From an uncultured Dietzia sp. (GTDB lineage Bacteria; Actinomycetota; Actinomycetes; Mycobacteriales; Mycobacteriaceae), in NCBI RefSeq assembly GCF_937873725.1, contig NZ_CALMYY010000100.1, positions 1 to 33,386 of the forward strand: a DNA stretch of 33,386 nucleotides, in the 5' to 3' direction. Shown piece by piece: positions 1 through 7,886 of the stretch. The position numbers and the translations under genes are program-made. The stretch's first letter is position 1. Each line of letters starts with the position of its first letter. The notes under the pieces are model-generated. The model saw only the letters and a program-made list of their open reading frames with translations. It was not told the origin of the DNA and did no database searches.

Positions 1-48
1 CCGCCGAACCGTCGTCCTCCGCCCCCGCCGAACCGTCGTCCTCCGCCC
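1..48. repeat. 24-bp tandem repeat, two copies
   Basis: Bases 1-24 and 25-48 are identical, and the next seven bases (49-55) begin a third copy before the sequence diverges into the inverted repeat at 47-115. The array may continue to the left of the window, so the true copy number is unknown. It lies beyond the 3' end of mfd and no plausible gene covers it. Confidence 0.85.
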
Positions 49-115
49 CCGCCGAGAAGAGGATTTCGCTCGTATCCGCCGAGTAGCCGTGCACGAAATC
101 CTCTTCTCGGCGGGG
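47..115. repeat. 22-bp perfect inverted repeat, possible mfd-side terminator or protein-binding site
   Basis: Bases 47-68 are the exact reverse complement of 94-115, separated by 25 bases. The arms contain the A/T-bearing core GAGAAGAGGATTTCG, which stands out from the surrounding GC-rich DNA. It is downstream of mfd on the mfd strand, so a transcript reading past mfd would form a 22-bp hairpin. No U-run follows on either strand, so a classic intrinsic terminator is not demonstrated. A binding site or a dispersed genomic repeat is equally possible. Confidence 0.7.
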
Positions 116-158
116 CGCGGGGCGGGGCGCGGGGCGTGGCGCGGGGCGGGGCGCGGGG
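112..158 (+). repeat. G-tract cluster with G-quadruplex potential
   Basis: Seven GGGG tracts occur on the plus strand at 112-115, 119-122, 124-127, 131-134, 143-146, 148-151 and 155-158, separated mostly by 1-4 bases and once by 8. Part of the run is a duplication of a 12-base unit. The spacing fits the usual four-tract, short-loop G-quadruplex rule. In the mfd transcript the same stretch would be C-rich. Confidence 0.65.
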
Positions 159-189
159 CCGTGCGCCGGCAGCCGCTCCCCGTCCCCGG

Positions 190-245
190 TCATCGCGGGG
201 CCCTCATCGCGGGGCTCTCATCGCGCGGCTCTCATCGCGCGGCCG
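190..245. repeat. 14-bp tandem repeat crossing the mfd stop codon
   Basis: Units of the form TCATCGCGNGGCYC start at 190, 204, 218 and 232, a strict 14-base period; the fourth copy diverges in its last bases. The fourth copy begins exactly with the reverse complement of the mfd TGA stop, so each unit carries a TGA on the mfd strand in a rotating frame. Replication-slippage expansion at the gene's 3' end is the simplest reading. Confidence 0.8.
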
Positions 246-3200
246 CCGTCTCCGGCTGGATCACCGGGTGCGAGCCCTCCGGGTCGCCTGCCATCGCGGT
301 GAGGAAATCGGCGGCGTACTGCAACATCTCGTCGTCGCGCGCCTTCTCCCCGCCCGCGCCGGCGCGCGCGCCGGCGGCCTTGGGCAGCGGCAACAGCACG
401 GTCTTCTGGGTGGCCCGGTACTGCGCGGCCGGGTACATGCGCTTGAGGCGGATCTGCTGCGAGTCCAGCAGGTCCAGCGGGCCCACGCGCAGCCGCGAGC
501 CGGCCAGCACGATCTCGCGCACGCGGTACTTCTGCGCCACCAGCCGCAGCCGCGCCACGGACACCACGCGGCGGGCCTCCACGGGCAGGGGCCCGTAGCG
601 GTCGATCAGCTCCTCCACCACCGAGTCGATGTCGCCCGGCACCCGCGCCTGCGAGAGCTTGCGGTAGGCCTCCAGGCGTAGGCGGTCGCCGTCGACGTAC
701 TCGACCGGGATGTAGGCGTCGACCGGCAGCTCGATGCGGATCTCGCCCAGCTCCTCCTCCACCTCGACGGTCTTGCCGTCGGCGACCGAGCGGTACGCCT
801 CGACCGCCTCGCCCACCAGACGGATGTAGAGGTCAAAGCCGACGCCCGCGATGTGCCCCGACTGCTCGGCGCCCAGGACGTTGCCCGCGCCGCGCAGCTC
901 GAGGTCCTTCATGGCCACCGCCATGCCGGCGCCCAGGTCGTTGTTCTGCGCGATGGTGGCCAGCCGGTCGTAGGCGGTCTCGGTGAGCGTCTTCTCCGGG
1001 TCGTGGAGGAAGTAGGCGTAGCCGCGCTCGCGCGAGCGGCCCACGCGCCCGCGGAGCTGGTGCATCTGCGACAGCCCCAGCTGGTCGGAGCGGTCCACGA
1101 TGAGCGTGTTGGCGTTGGAGATGTCCAGCCCGGTCTCGACGATGGTCGTGCACACCAGCACGTCGTAGTCGCGGTTCCAGAAGCCGCCCACGGTCTGCTC
1201 GAGCTGCTCCTCCCCCATCTGCCCGTGCGCCACCACCACGCGCGCCTCGGGCACCAGGTCGCGGATCCGGGCGGCGGCGGCGTCGATGGTCCGCACCCGG
1301 TTGTGGACGTAGAACACCTGTCCCTCGCGCAGCAGCTCGCGCCGGATGGCGGCGGCGACGGTCTTGTCCGAGTGCGCGCCCACGTAGGTGAGCACGGGCA
1401 ACCGCTCCTCGGGCGGGGTGAGGATCTGGCTCATCTCGCGGATCCCGGCCAGCGACATCTCCAGCGTCCGCGGGATCGGCGTGGCGGACATGGTGAGCAC
1501 GTCCACGTGGGTGCGCAGGGAGGTGATGTGCTCCTTGTGCTCCACGCCGAAGCGCTGCTCCTCGTCCACGATCACCAGGCCGAGCTTGCGCCACCGCACC
1601 CCGGTGGCCAGCAGCCGGTGGGTGCCGATCACCACGTCCACCGTGCCCTCGGCCAGGCCCTTGAGGACCTCCTTGGCCTCGGCGTCCGAGGTGAAGCGGC
1701 TGAGCCCCTTGATGGTCACGGGGAACCCGGTCATGCGCTCGGTGAAGGTGGCCAGGTGCTGCTGCGCGAGCAGCGTGGTGGGCACCAGCACCGCGACCTG
1801 CTTGCCGTCCTGCACGGCCTTGAACGCCGCGCGCACCGCCACCTCGGTCTTGCCGTAGCCCACGTCGCCCACCACCACGCGGTCCATGGGGGCGGTCTTC
1901 TCCATGTCTGCCTTGACCTCCTCGATCGCGGTGAGCTGGTCCACGGTCTCGGTGAACGGGAACGCGTCCTCCATCTCGCGCTGCCAGGGGGTGTCGGGGC
2001 CGAAGGCGTGACCGGGCGCGGACTGCCGCTTGGCGTAGAGCTGCACCAGCTCGGTGGCGATCTCGCGGACCGCCTTGCGGGCCTTGCGCTTGGTGTTCTG
2101 CCAGTCGGCGCCGCCCATCTTGCTCAGCGTGGGCGCCTCGCCGCCCACGTAGCGGCTGAGCTGGCCCAGCGACTCCATGGGCACGTACAGCCGGTCGCCC
2201 GCCCCGCCGCGCTTGCCGGGGGCGTACTCGATCACCACGTATTCGCGCCGGGAGGAGCCGTCGCCGCCGCGGACCTGCCGCTCGACCATCTCCACGAACC
2301 GCCCGATGCCGTGCTGGTCGTGGACCACCGGGTCGCCGGCCTTGAGCGCGAGCGGGTCCACCTGGTTGCGGCGCTTGGAGTGCCGCGCCTTGGGGCGTGT
2401 GGTGGCGCCGAGTCGGTTGCCGGTGAGGTCGGTCTCGGAGACGACGACGAGGGCGCCGTCCCCCGCCCCGGCGTCCGTGGAGAGCGCGAACCCGCCGTGC
2501 AGGACCGCCTCGTACACCGACACCACACCCGGACCGGGTTCCGATCCCGCCCGCGCGGCCGCGGCGGGGACCTCCGCCTCGGACAGGCGTTCCAGCACGC
2601 GCGCGACGGTGCCGTGGCCCGGGACCACCACCGCGGCCCGGCCGCCGCCGGCCACCAGCGCGCGCAGCCGGGAGAACATGGCCTCCATCTCCGAGTCCCT
2701 GCCGCGCGGGGCGGGCGGGTCGCCGGCGGCCACGGTCACCACCGCGCCGTCCTCGGGGTCGGTGAGGAAGCCGGGGGGGACCAGCTGCCACCACGACCGC
2801 CCGGCGTCGGTGGCCTCGGAGCGGACGGCCGAGAACGTGCGGTAGCCGGAGCCGGAGAGGTCCAGCGTCTCGCTGTCCACGGGGGCGTCGCCGCCCATGG
2901 TGGCCGCGGTCCACGACGCCTCGAGGAACTCCCGGCCCGCGGTGGCCAGGTCGGCCGCGCGGCGGCGGACCTTGTCCGGGTCCAGCACCACCACGCGGGT
3001 GCCGGCGGGCATGAGCATGGGCAGCGTGGCCATCTCCTCCGGCACGAGCACCGAGGTCAGCGCCTCCATGCCGTCCCGGGGGATGCCCTCGGCCAGCGAG
3101 TCCAGCAGCTCGGCCAGCGTCGGGTTCCCCCGGTGCGTGGCGGCGAGCTCCCGGGCGCGGGCGCGGACCTCCTCGCCGAGCAGCAGCTCCCGGCACGGGT

Positions 3201-3894
3201 AGACGACCGTGGACGCCACCTCGCCGTCGGGGAGCGAGCGCTGGTCGGCCACCGCGAACTCGCGGATCTCGGCGATCTGGTCGCCGTCGAACTCGATCCG
3301 CAGCGGGTGGTCGGCGGTGGTCGGGAAGACGTCCACGATCCCGCCGCGCGCCGCCACGTCCCCGCGCCGGGACACCATGTCCTCGCGGTTGTAGGCGAAC
3401 TCGGTGAGGGTCGCCAGGAGCTCGGCCGGGTCCAGAGCGGCGCCCGTGGCCAGCCGCACCGGCTCCCGGCGGGCCGCCCCGGGGGAGATCGGCTGCACCA
3501 CCGACCGCGCCGCCGCCACGACGATCCTCGGGGCCCGACCCGCCATCACCGAGCTGAGGACCTCCAGCCGGCGACCGATCGTGTCGGCCGCGGGCGACAG
3601 ACGCTCGTGCGGCAACGTCTCCCAGCTGGGGAACTGCGCCACCTCGTCGTCACACAGCCCGGACAGCTCGTCGGCCAGCTCCTCGCACTCGCGCTCGGTG
3701 GCGGTCACCACCAGCAGCGGTGCGCGCTGCGCCAGCGCCGCCACCAGGAACGGCCGCAGCGCCTCGGGCGAGCGGACCACCGCGGCGTCCCGGTCCAGGC
3801 CCCCGCGCAGGTCGGCCAGGGCCGGGTTGGCGATCACCGCGCCGGCCAGGCCGGACAGGGCTGCGGTGGTGGGGCTGGCGGCAGGGGTGCTCAC
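232..3894 (-). CDS. mfd: Transcription-repair coupling factor Mfd
   Basis: A 1220-residue DNA translocase that removes RNA polymerase stalled at lesions and recruits UvrA for strand-specific repair. The N-terminal third is UvrB-like. The RNA-polymerase-interacting segment lies around residue 520 ([14 protein letters not shown]). The translocase follows: Walker [10 protein letters not shown] near 675-683, the DEEQ box near 776, and [15 protein letters not shown]. The late motif [15 protein letters not shown] and the arginine-finger block [17 protein letters not shown] come near 920-960, and the C-terminal TRCF domain near 1020-1120. Length fits the family (about 1150-1230). The GTG start at 3894 is preceded by GGAGA. 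A TAGACT -10-like hexamer lies on the minus strand at 3990-3985, divergent from the VKOR gene. Identity is secure. Confidence 0.98.
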   Translation of the reverse strand: MSTPAASPTTAALSGLAGAVIANPALADLRGGLDRDAAVVRSPEALRPFLVAALAQRAPLLVVTATERECEELADELSGLCDDEVAQFPSWETLPHERLSPAADTIGRRLEVLSSVMAGRAPRIVVAAARSVVQPISPGAARREPVRLATGAALDPAELLATLTEFAYNREDMVSRRGDVAARGGIVDVFPTTADHPLRIEFDGDQIAEIREFAVADQRSLPDGEVASTVVYPCRELLLGEEVRARARELAATHRGNPTLAELLDSLAEGIPRDGMEALTSVLVPEEMATLPMLMPAGTRVVVLDPDKVRRRAADLATAGREFLEASWTAATMGGDAPVDSETLDLSGSGYRTFSAVRSEATDAGRSWWQLVPPGFLTDPEDGAVVTVAAGDPPAPRGRDSEMEAMFSRLRALVAGGGRAAVVVPGHGTVARVLERLSEAEVPAAAARAGSEPGPGVVSVYEAVLHGGFALSTDAGAGDGALVVVSETDLTGNRLGATTRPKARHSKRRNQVDPLALKAGDPVVHDQHGIGRFVEMVERQVRGGDGSSRREYVVIEYAPGKRGGAGDRLYVPMESLGQLSRYVGGEAPTLSKMGGADWQNTKRKARKAVREIATELVQLYAKRQSAPGHAFGPDTPWQREMEDAFPFTETVDQLTAIEEVKADMEKTAPMDRVVVGDVGYGKTEVAVRAAFKAVQDGKQVAVLVPTTLLAQQHLATFTERMTGFPVTIKGLSRFTSDAEAKEVLKGLAEGTVDVVIGTHRLLATGVRWRKLGLVIVDEEQRFGVEHKEHITSLRTHVDVLTMSATPIPRTLEMSLAGIREMSQILTPPEERLPVLTYVGAHSDKTVAAAIRRELLREGQVFYVHNRVRTIDAAAARIRDLVPEARVVVAHGQMGEEQLEQTVGGFWNRDYDVLVCTTIVETGLDISNANTLIVDRSDQLGLSQMHQLRGRVGRSRERGYAYFLHDPEKTLTETAYDRLATIAQNNDLGAGMAVAMKDLELRGAGNVLGAEQSGHIAGVGFDLYIRLVGEAVEAYRSVADGKTVEVEEELGEIRIELPVDAYIPVEYVDGDRLRLEAYRKLSQARVPGDIDSVVEELIDRYGPLPVEARRVVSVARLRLVAQKYRVREIVLAGSRLRVGPLDLLDSQQIRLKRMYPAAQYRATQKTVLLPLPKAAGARAGAGGEKARDDEMLQYAADFLTAMAGDPEGSHPVIQPETAAAR

Positions 3895-3984
3895 GCGTGG
3901 GGGTCTCCGGATCGGGAACGGGTGGGGCGGGTCTGGCGGTGCGGGAGTGGCGGCGGCGGCACGTCCGGCCGCCGGCGGTCCCCC

Positions 3985-4014
3985 AGTCTAGTGGCGCTCC
4001 CGCGACGGTAGCCT
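3985..4014. promoter_or_regulatory. Divergent -10 elements for mfd and the VKOR gene
   Basis: TAGACT reads on the minus strand over 3985-3990 (toward mfd). TAGCCT reads on the plus strand at 4009-4014 and ends six bases before the VKOR ATG. The latter spacing is that of a leaderless transcript, common in actinobacteria, and fits the lack of a ribosome-binding site there. No convincing -35 boxes were seen for either. Confidence 0.45.
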
Positions 4015-4020
4015 GTGCGC

Positions 4021-4716
4021 ATGCGCCAGACCACAGACGCCGAGCCCGTCGACCCCGCCCGCGACCCCGCCGTCCCGGTGACGATCGCCCCCGCCGGTCC
4101 GGACGAGGTCGAGCGCGGCGGCATCGGCTCGCGCGTGTTCACCGACCGCTGGATGGGCGTCCTGCTGACCCTGGGCTCGGCGGTGGGGCTGCTCGCCTCG
4201 TTCCAGCTCAGCCTGGACAAGATCCGCATCCTGGAGAACCCCGAGTACACCCCGGCGTGCAACTTCTCCATCCTCATGAGCTGCAAGAGCGTCATCAGCT
4301 CCGAGCAGGGAGTGGCGTTCGGGTTCCCCAACCCGTTCATGGGACTGATCGGATTCGCGATCATCCTGGCGATCGGCGTGGCCGCGGCCTCCGGGGTGCG
4401 CTTCCCGCGCTGGTACTGGGTGGGCGCGCTGCTCGGCCTGACGTTCGGTGCCGGGTTCGTCCACTGGCTGGCGTTCCAGTCGATCTTCTCCATCCAGGTG
4501 CTGTGCCCGTGGTGCATGGTCGTGTGGGCCGTGACCATCCCCCTGTTCTGGTACACGCTGCTGCACGTGCTGGCCAAACTCACCGGTGCCGGGTGGGTCC
4601 GGGCGCTCCAGCGGTGGCATCTCGTGCCGGTTGTGGTGTGGTATCTGTCGGTGGGCGCGGTCATCCTGTGGGCGTTCTGGGACTTCTACTGGGCGGACTT
4701 CTTCGGCAACCTCTAG
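4021..4716 (+). CDS. Vitamin K epoxide reductase (VKOR) family membrane protein
   Basis: A 231-residue integral membrane protein. In actinobacteria lacking DsbB, VKOR re-oxidises the periplasmic thiol oxidase DsbA and passes the electrons to menaquinone. The catalytic quinone-proximal CxxC is Cys162-Pro-Trp-Cys165. The loop pair that exchanges disulfides with the partner is Cys80 and Cys88. Hydrophobic segments lie near 43-62, 105-125, 132-152, 158-180 and 205-228, around a charged cytoplasmic N-terminus of about 40 residues. ATG 4021 is chosen over GTG 4015 because TAGCCT at 4009-4014 implies a leaderless transcript starting at 4021. No DsbA gene is adjacent, so the partner must lie elsewhere. 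Confidence 0.93.
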   Translation: MRQTTDAEPVDPARDPAVPVTIAPAGPDEVERGGIGSRVFTDRWMGVLLTLGSAVGLLASFQLSLDKIRILENPEYTPACNFSILMSCKSVISSEQGVAFGFPNPFMGLIGFAIILAIGVAAASGVRFPRWYWVGALLGLTFGAGFVHWLAFQSIFSIQVLCPWCMVVWAVTIPLFWYTLLHVLAKLTGAGWVRALQRWHLVPVVVWYLSVGAVILWAFWDFYWADFFGNL

Positions 4717-4769
4717 AGCGGGCGACGCCCGACGGCCGGACCGCAGCCGCGTGAGCTGAAAGGGGTCGG

Positions 4770-5471
4770 ATGCGCTTCGTGGGAATCGACGTGGTGATCC
4801 CCGCCCACGACGAGCAGGACCTGATCGCCGGGTGCCTGGACTCGCTGGACGTGTGCGCGGAGGCCACGCCCGTGCCGGTGACGGTGACCGTGGTGCTCGA
4901 CTCCTGCACCGACGCCACCGAGGACGTCGCCCGCGGCCGGGCCCGGATCGTGCGGAGCGACGCGCGCAACGTCGGCGCCGCGCGGGCCCTGGGGTTCGAC
5001 ACCCTCCCCCGGCCCGGCCCCACGCAGTTCGGGCAACGCTGGTACGCCACCACCGACGCCGACTCGCGCGTGCCCCGCACGTGGCTGGTCGACCAGCTGG
5101 CCCTGGCGCTCGACGGCGCCGACGTGGTGGCCGGGCTGGTCGAGGTGACCGACTGGTCCGACTGGAACCCGGCCACGCGGACGCGGTACCTCGAGGGCTA
5201 CCGCTCCGGCGCCGACCACCGCCACATCCACGGCGCCAACATCGGCATCTCCGCCCGCGCCTACCGCGACCTGGGCGGCTTCGAGCCCCTGCCGGTCCAC
5301 GAGGATGTCCGCCTGGTGCAGCGCGCCGAGCGCGCCGGCCTGGCCGTCGAGTGGTCCACCGCCGCGCCGGTCACCACCTCCGCCCGCCGGCACTCCCGCA
5401 CCCCGGGCGGATTCTCGGGGCACCTGGCCACCACCGAGTTGGACCACACCTGGAACGGGGTCACCCCATGA
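4770..5471 (+). CDS. Family-2 glycosyltransferase (first gene of the four-gene cassette)
   Basis: A 233-residue GT-A-fold transferase, probably cytosolic since no membrane segment is evident. It shows the nucleotide-binding start VVIPAHDE (8-15), the metal/nucleotide-binding Asp96-Ala-Asp98 (TTDADSRVP) and an acceptor-side Glu178-Asp179 (PVHEDVRL), where the catalytic base of GT2 enzymes lies. A strong AAAGGGG ribosome-binding site precedes ATG 4770. The stop overlaps the next gene's start (ATGA at 5468-5471), so translation is coupled. Its neighbours are an acyl-CoA-dehydrogenase-like gene, a PIG-L deacetylase and a methyltransferase, suggesting it transfers a sugar (perhaps GlcNAc) that is later deacetylated. 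Donor and acceptor cannot be read from the sequence. Confidence 0.85.
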   Translation: MRFVGIDVVIPAHDEQDLIAGCLDSLDVCAEATPVPVTVTVVLDSCTDATEDVARGRARIVRSDARNVGAARALGFDTLPRPGPTQFGQRWYATTDADSRVPRTWLVDQLALALDGADVVAGLVEVTDWSDWNPATRTRYLEGYRSGADHRHIHGANIGISARAYRDLGGFEPLPVHEDVRLVQRAERAGLAVEWSTAAPVTTSARRHSRTPGGFSGHLATTELDHTWNGVTP

Positions 5472-6469
5472 ACTCATCCGACCGCCCCCGCGGCGCCGCC
5501 CTCGCCCGCGAGTGGGTCCGCACCGGCCGCGCCGACCTGCCCCTGCCCGCCCACGGGGACACCCGCGCCCGCTGGACCGAGCTCACCGCGATGTGCGCCC
5601 AGGACGTCTCGGCCGGCCGGCTGGTCGAGGCGCACGCCGACGCCGACGCGATCCTCGCCGAGGTGGAGGGGACCCGGGTCGGGCCCGGCGAGTTCTGGGG
5701 CGTGTGGGCCGCCGAGCCGCCGATGCCGGTGCTCATCGCGCGGCGGGCCGGGGACGGGTGGGTGCTCGACGGGGTCAAGGCCTGGTGCTCCGGCGCGACC
5801 GTGTGCACGCACGCGCTGGTCACGGCGTTGGACGACGACGAGCCGCGCCTGTTCGCCGTGGACCTGCGGCACCCCGGGGTCTCCGCCCGGCCGGACGGCT
5901 GGGCGCACCCGGGGATGGCGCAGACCGGCACCACGGCCGTCGAGTTCCGCGACGTCCCGGCGCGCACGGTCGGTGACCGGCGCTCCTACCTGGACCGGCC
6001 CGGGTTCTGGCACGGGGGGATCGGGGTGGCGGCGTGCTGGCTGGGGGCCGGGGTGGCCGTGGCCCGGCCGCTCGTGGCCCGCGCGAGCCGCCCCGACGCC
6101 GACGAGCACGCGCTGGCCCACCTGGGCGCGGTCGACGCGGCCCTGGGCGGGGCGGTGTGGGCGCTCGACGCGGCCGCCCGCGAGGTCGACGGGGCCGGGG
6201 CCGGGGCCGCCTCCCCGGCCGACGCCGACGCCGGGCTCGTCGCCGCCCGCCACCGCGCGGTCCGCGTCCGGGCGATCGTGGAGGCCGCGGTCGACGACAC
6301 CGTCCGCCGGGTCGGCCGGGCCCTGGGCGCCGGGCCACTCGCGATGGACCCGCGCCACGCGCAGGCCGTGCTCGACGCGAGCGTGTACATCCGGCAGTTC
6401 CACGCCGAACGCGACCTGGCCGGCCTCGGCCGCACGGCCCGGACGCACGGGGGCTGGGCCCGTGGTTGA
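5468..6469 (+). CDS. Acyl-CoA dehydrogenase-like flavoprotein (cassette gene 2)
   Basis: A 333-residue protein with the acyl-CoA dehydrogenase layout. It has a helical N-terminal part, a beta-domain with MAQTGTTAVEFRDVPA near 155-170 (the FAD/substrate-contacting strand region typical of the family), and a helical C-terminal half rich in Ala and Arg. It is shorter than ordinary catabolic members (about 380 residues), and I could not assign the catalytic glutamate. It may therefore be a specialised or non-canonical member acting on a carrier-bound or glycan-linked acyl chain. The ATG at 5468 overlaps the upstream stop by four bases, and the 3' end overlaps the PIG-L gene by eight bases. The family is fairly sure, the reaction unknown. 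Confidence 0.78.
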   Translation: MNSSDRPRGAALAREWVRTGRADLPLPAHGDTRARWTELTAMCAQDVSAGRLVEAHADADAILAEVEGTRVGPGEFWGVWAAEPPMPVLIARRAGDGWVLDGVKAWCSGATVCTHALVTALDDDEPRLFAVDLRHPGVSARPDGWAHPGMAQTGTTAVEFRDVPARTVGDRRSYLDRPGFWHGGIGVAACWLGAGVAVARPLVARASRPDADEHALAHLGAVDAALGGAVWALDAAAREVDGAGAGAASPADADAGLVAARHRAVRVRAIVEAAVDDTVRRVGRALGAGPLAMDPRHAQAVLDASVYIRQFHAERDLAGLGRTARTHGGWARG

Positions 6470-7292
6470 TGGGCCCGCCGACGCAGGGTCCTCGGGTGCT
6501 GGGCCCTCGACTGCTGGGCCGGTGCGCGATCCCGCCGGCTGGGCCGGGATCGGCCCCGGCGACCGCGGCACCCCCGCCGTCGACTGGGCCCGCTGGCTGG
6601 CCGGCCGCGCCCCGGACCCGGCCGTCACCGTGCCCGAGCGGTACCGGCGGCTCGTGGTGGTGGCGCCGCACCCCGACGACGAGATCCTCGGCGTGGGCGT
6701 CACCGCCTCCCGGTTCGCGGCCGCGGGCGTCGAGGTCGTCGTCCTCGCCGTCACGGACGGCGACGCCTCCCACCCCGACTCCCCCACGATGAGCCCGCGG
6801 CGGCTGGCCGGGCTGCGGGTGGAGGAGAGCCGGCGCGCGTGCGCCCTCCTCGGGCTGCCGGAGCCCGTCCGCCTGGGCCTGCCGGACGGCGGGGTCGGCG
6901 GGCGAGCGGGCGAGCTCACCGAGGCCATCGCTCGGGCCGTCGGCGACCCGGGCGTCGAGTCCCTGGTCCTGGCGACCTGGCGCGGGGACGGGCACCCCGA
7001 CCACGAGGCCTGCGGCCGGGCCGCCGCCGACGCCTGCGCCGCCACCGGGGCCCGGCTGGTCGAGTACCCGGTGTGGACCTGGCACTGGGCCCGCCCCGGC
7101 GACCCGCGCGTGCCGTGGGACCGGCGCCGCCGGGTGGTGCTCTCCCGCCCCGAGCTGGCCGCCAAGCGCGCGGCGGTGGCTGAGTTCGTCACCCAGGTCG
7201 CGCCGCTGTCCGACCGGCCGGGCGACGAGGCGATCCTGCCCGACTGGATCCTCGACCGGCTGGTGACCCGCGAGGAGACGGTGTTCTGGTGA
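6462..7292 (+). CDS. PIG-L family zinc-dependent N-deacetylase (cassette gene 3)
   Basis: A deacetylase of the family that includes MshB (mycothiol) and PIG-L (GPI), which remove acetyl from GlcNAc conjugates. The zinc and catalytic motif APHPDDE places His70 and Asp72-Asp73; the third zinc ligand lies in GDGHPDHE (His178 or His181). It has about 276 residues if GTG 6462 is used, overlapping the upstream stop. GTG 6522 is an alternative. The first 45 residues are Gly/Ala/Pro-rich low-complexity sequence from repeated CTGGGCC DNA, so the true start is uncertain. It overlaps the methyltransferase by four bases (GTGA). As I recall, this domain and the methyltransferase are fused in one polypeptide in some other bacteria, which would support a shared pathway. 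Confidence 0.88.
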   Translation: MVDGPADAGSSGAGPSTAGPVRDPAGWAGIGPGDRGTPAVDWARWLAGRAPDPAVTVPERYRRLVVVAPHPDDEILGVGVTASRFAAAGVEVVVLAVTDGDASHPDSPTMSPRRLAGLRVEESRRACALLGLPEPVRLGLPDGGVGGRAGELTEAIARAVGDPGVESLVLATWRGDGHPDHEACGRAAADACAATGARLVEYPVWTWHWARPGDPRVPWDRRRRVVLSRPELAAKRAAVAEFVTQVAPLSDRPGDEAILPDWILDRLVTREETVFW

Positions 7293-7861
7293 GCACGCCG
7301 GGCCACTACTTCGAGTCCGTGTACGCGGACTCCGCCGACCCGTGGGACTTCGCCGGCTCCTGGTATGAGCTCCGCCGCTACGGCCTGCTGGTGGCGTCGC
7401 TGCCCGAGCGGCGATACCGGGTGTGCTTCGAACCCGCCTGTTCGGTGGGCGTGCTCACCGAGTCGCTGGCCGCGCGCTGCGACGAGGTGCACGCCGTGGA
7501 CGTGGTCGACGCCGCCGCGGAGCGGGCCCGCCGGCGGATCTCGCGCGCCGGCCTGGCGCACGTCTCCGTCCGCACCGCCGACGCCCTGGCCCCGTGGCCC
7601 CGCCCCGCCTGCGACCTGCTGGTGCTCTCGGAGTTCCTCTACTACACGGCGGCCGACCGGCTCGACGCGCTGATCGGCGACCTGCTGCGGCTGGTCGAGT
7701 CCGGCGGCACGGTGGTGGCGTGCCACTGGCTGGGGCGCTCGGAGGATCACGCGTGCCACGGGGAGGACGTCCACGCGGCGCTGGCCCGCCGCGACGAGCT
7801 CCAGCGGCTGGTCCACCACCGCGAGGAGGGCTTCCTCCTGGAGGTGTTCCGCCGCGCCTGA
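7289..7861 (+). CDS. NodS-like class I SAM-dependent methyltransferase (cassette gene 4)
   Basis: A 190-residue Rossmann-fold methyltransferase. The opening YADSADPWDFAGSWYE is characteristic of the NodS family. The SAM-binding motif I is the variant CFEPACSVGVLTESL (residues 47-61), followed by the acidic motif II VHAVDVVD and LLVLSEFLYY as motif IV. NodS methylates the amine of deacetylated chitooligosaccharides in Nod-factor synthesis. Placement directly after a PIG-L deacetylase suggests the same order of steps here, which is inference. The GTG start overlaps the previous stop. The operon ends 25 bases before the convergent tetR. Confidence 0.85.
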   Translation: MSTPGHYFESVYADSADPWDFAGSWYELRRYGLLVASLPERRYRVCFEPACSVGVLTESLAARCDEVHAVDVVDAAAERARRRISRAGLAHVSVRTADALAPWPRPACDLLVLSEFLYYTAADRLDALIGDLLRLVESGGTVVACHWLGRSEDHACHGEDVHAALARRDELQRLVHHREEGFLLEVFRRA

Positions 7862-7886
7862 CCACGCTCCCGCGCAGGCCTCCGCG

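Noticed and set aside
1..48. A CRISPR array in the left-end repeats
   Set aside because: The repeats are directly abutting with no unique spacers, so they are simple tandem repeats. No cas genes are present.
853..4011. A 1052-codon open frame on the plus strand opposite mfd
   Set aside because: It is antisense to a clear mfd gene and is a by-product of high GC at third positions. The translation is His/Arg/Gly-rich without any domain pattern.
5474..7819. Long minus-strand frames opposite the four-gene cassette
   Set aside because: They cover four recognisable plus-strand genes, and their translations are Pro/Arg/Gly-rich shadow sequence without motifs or ribosome-binding sites.
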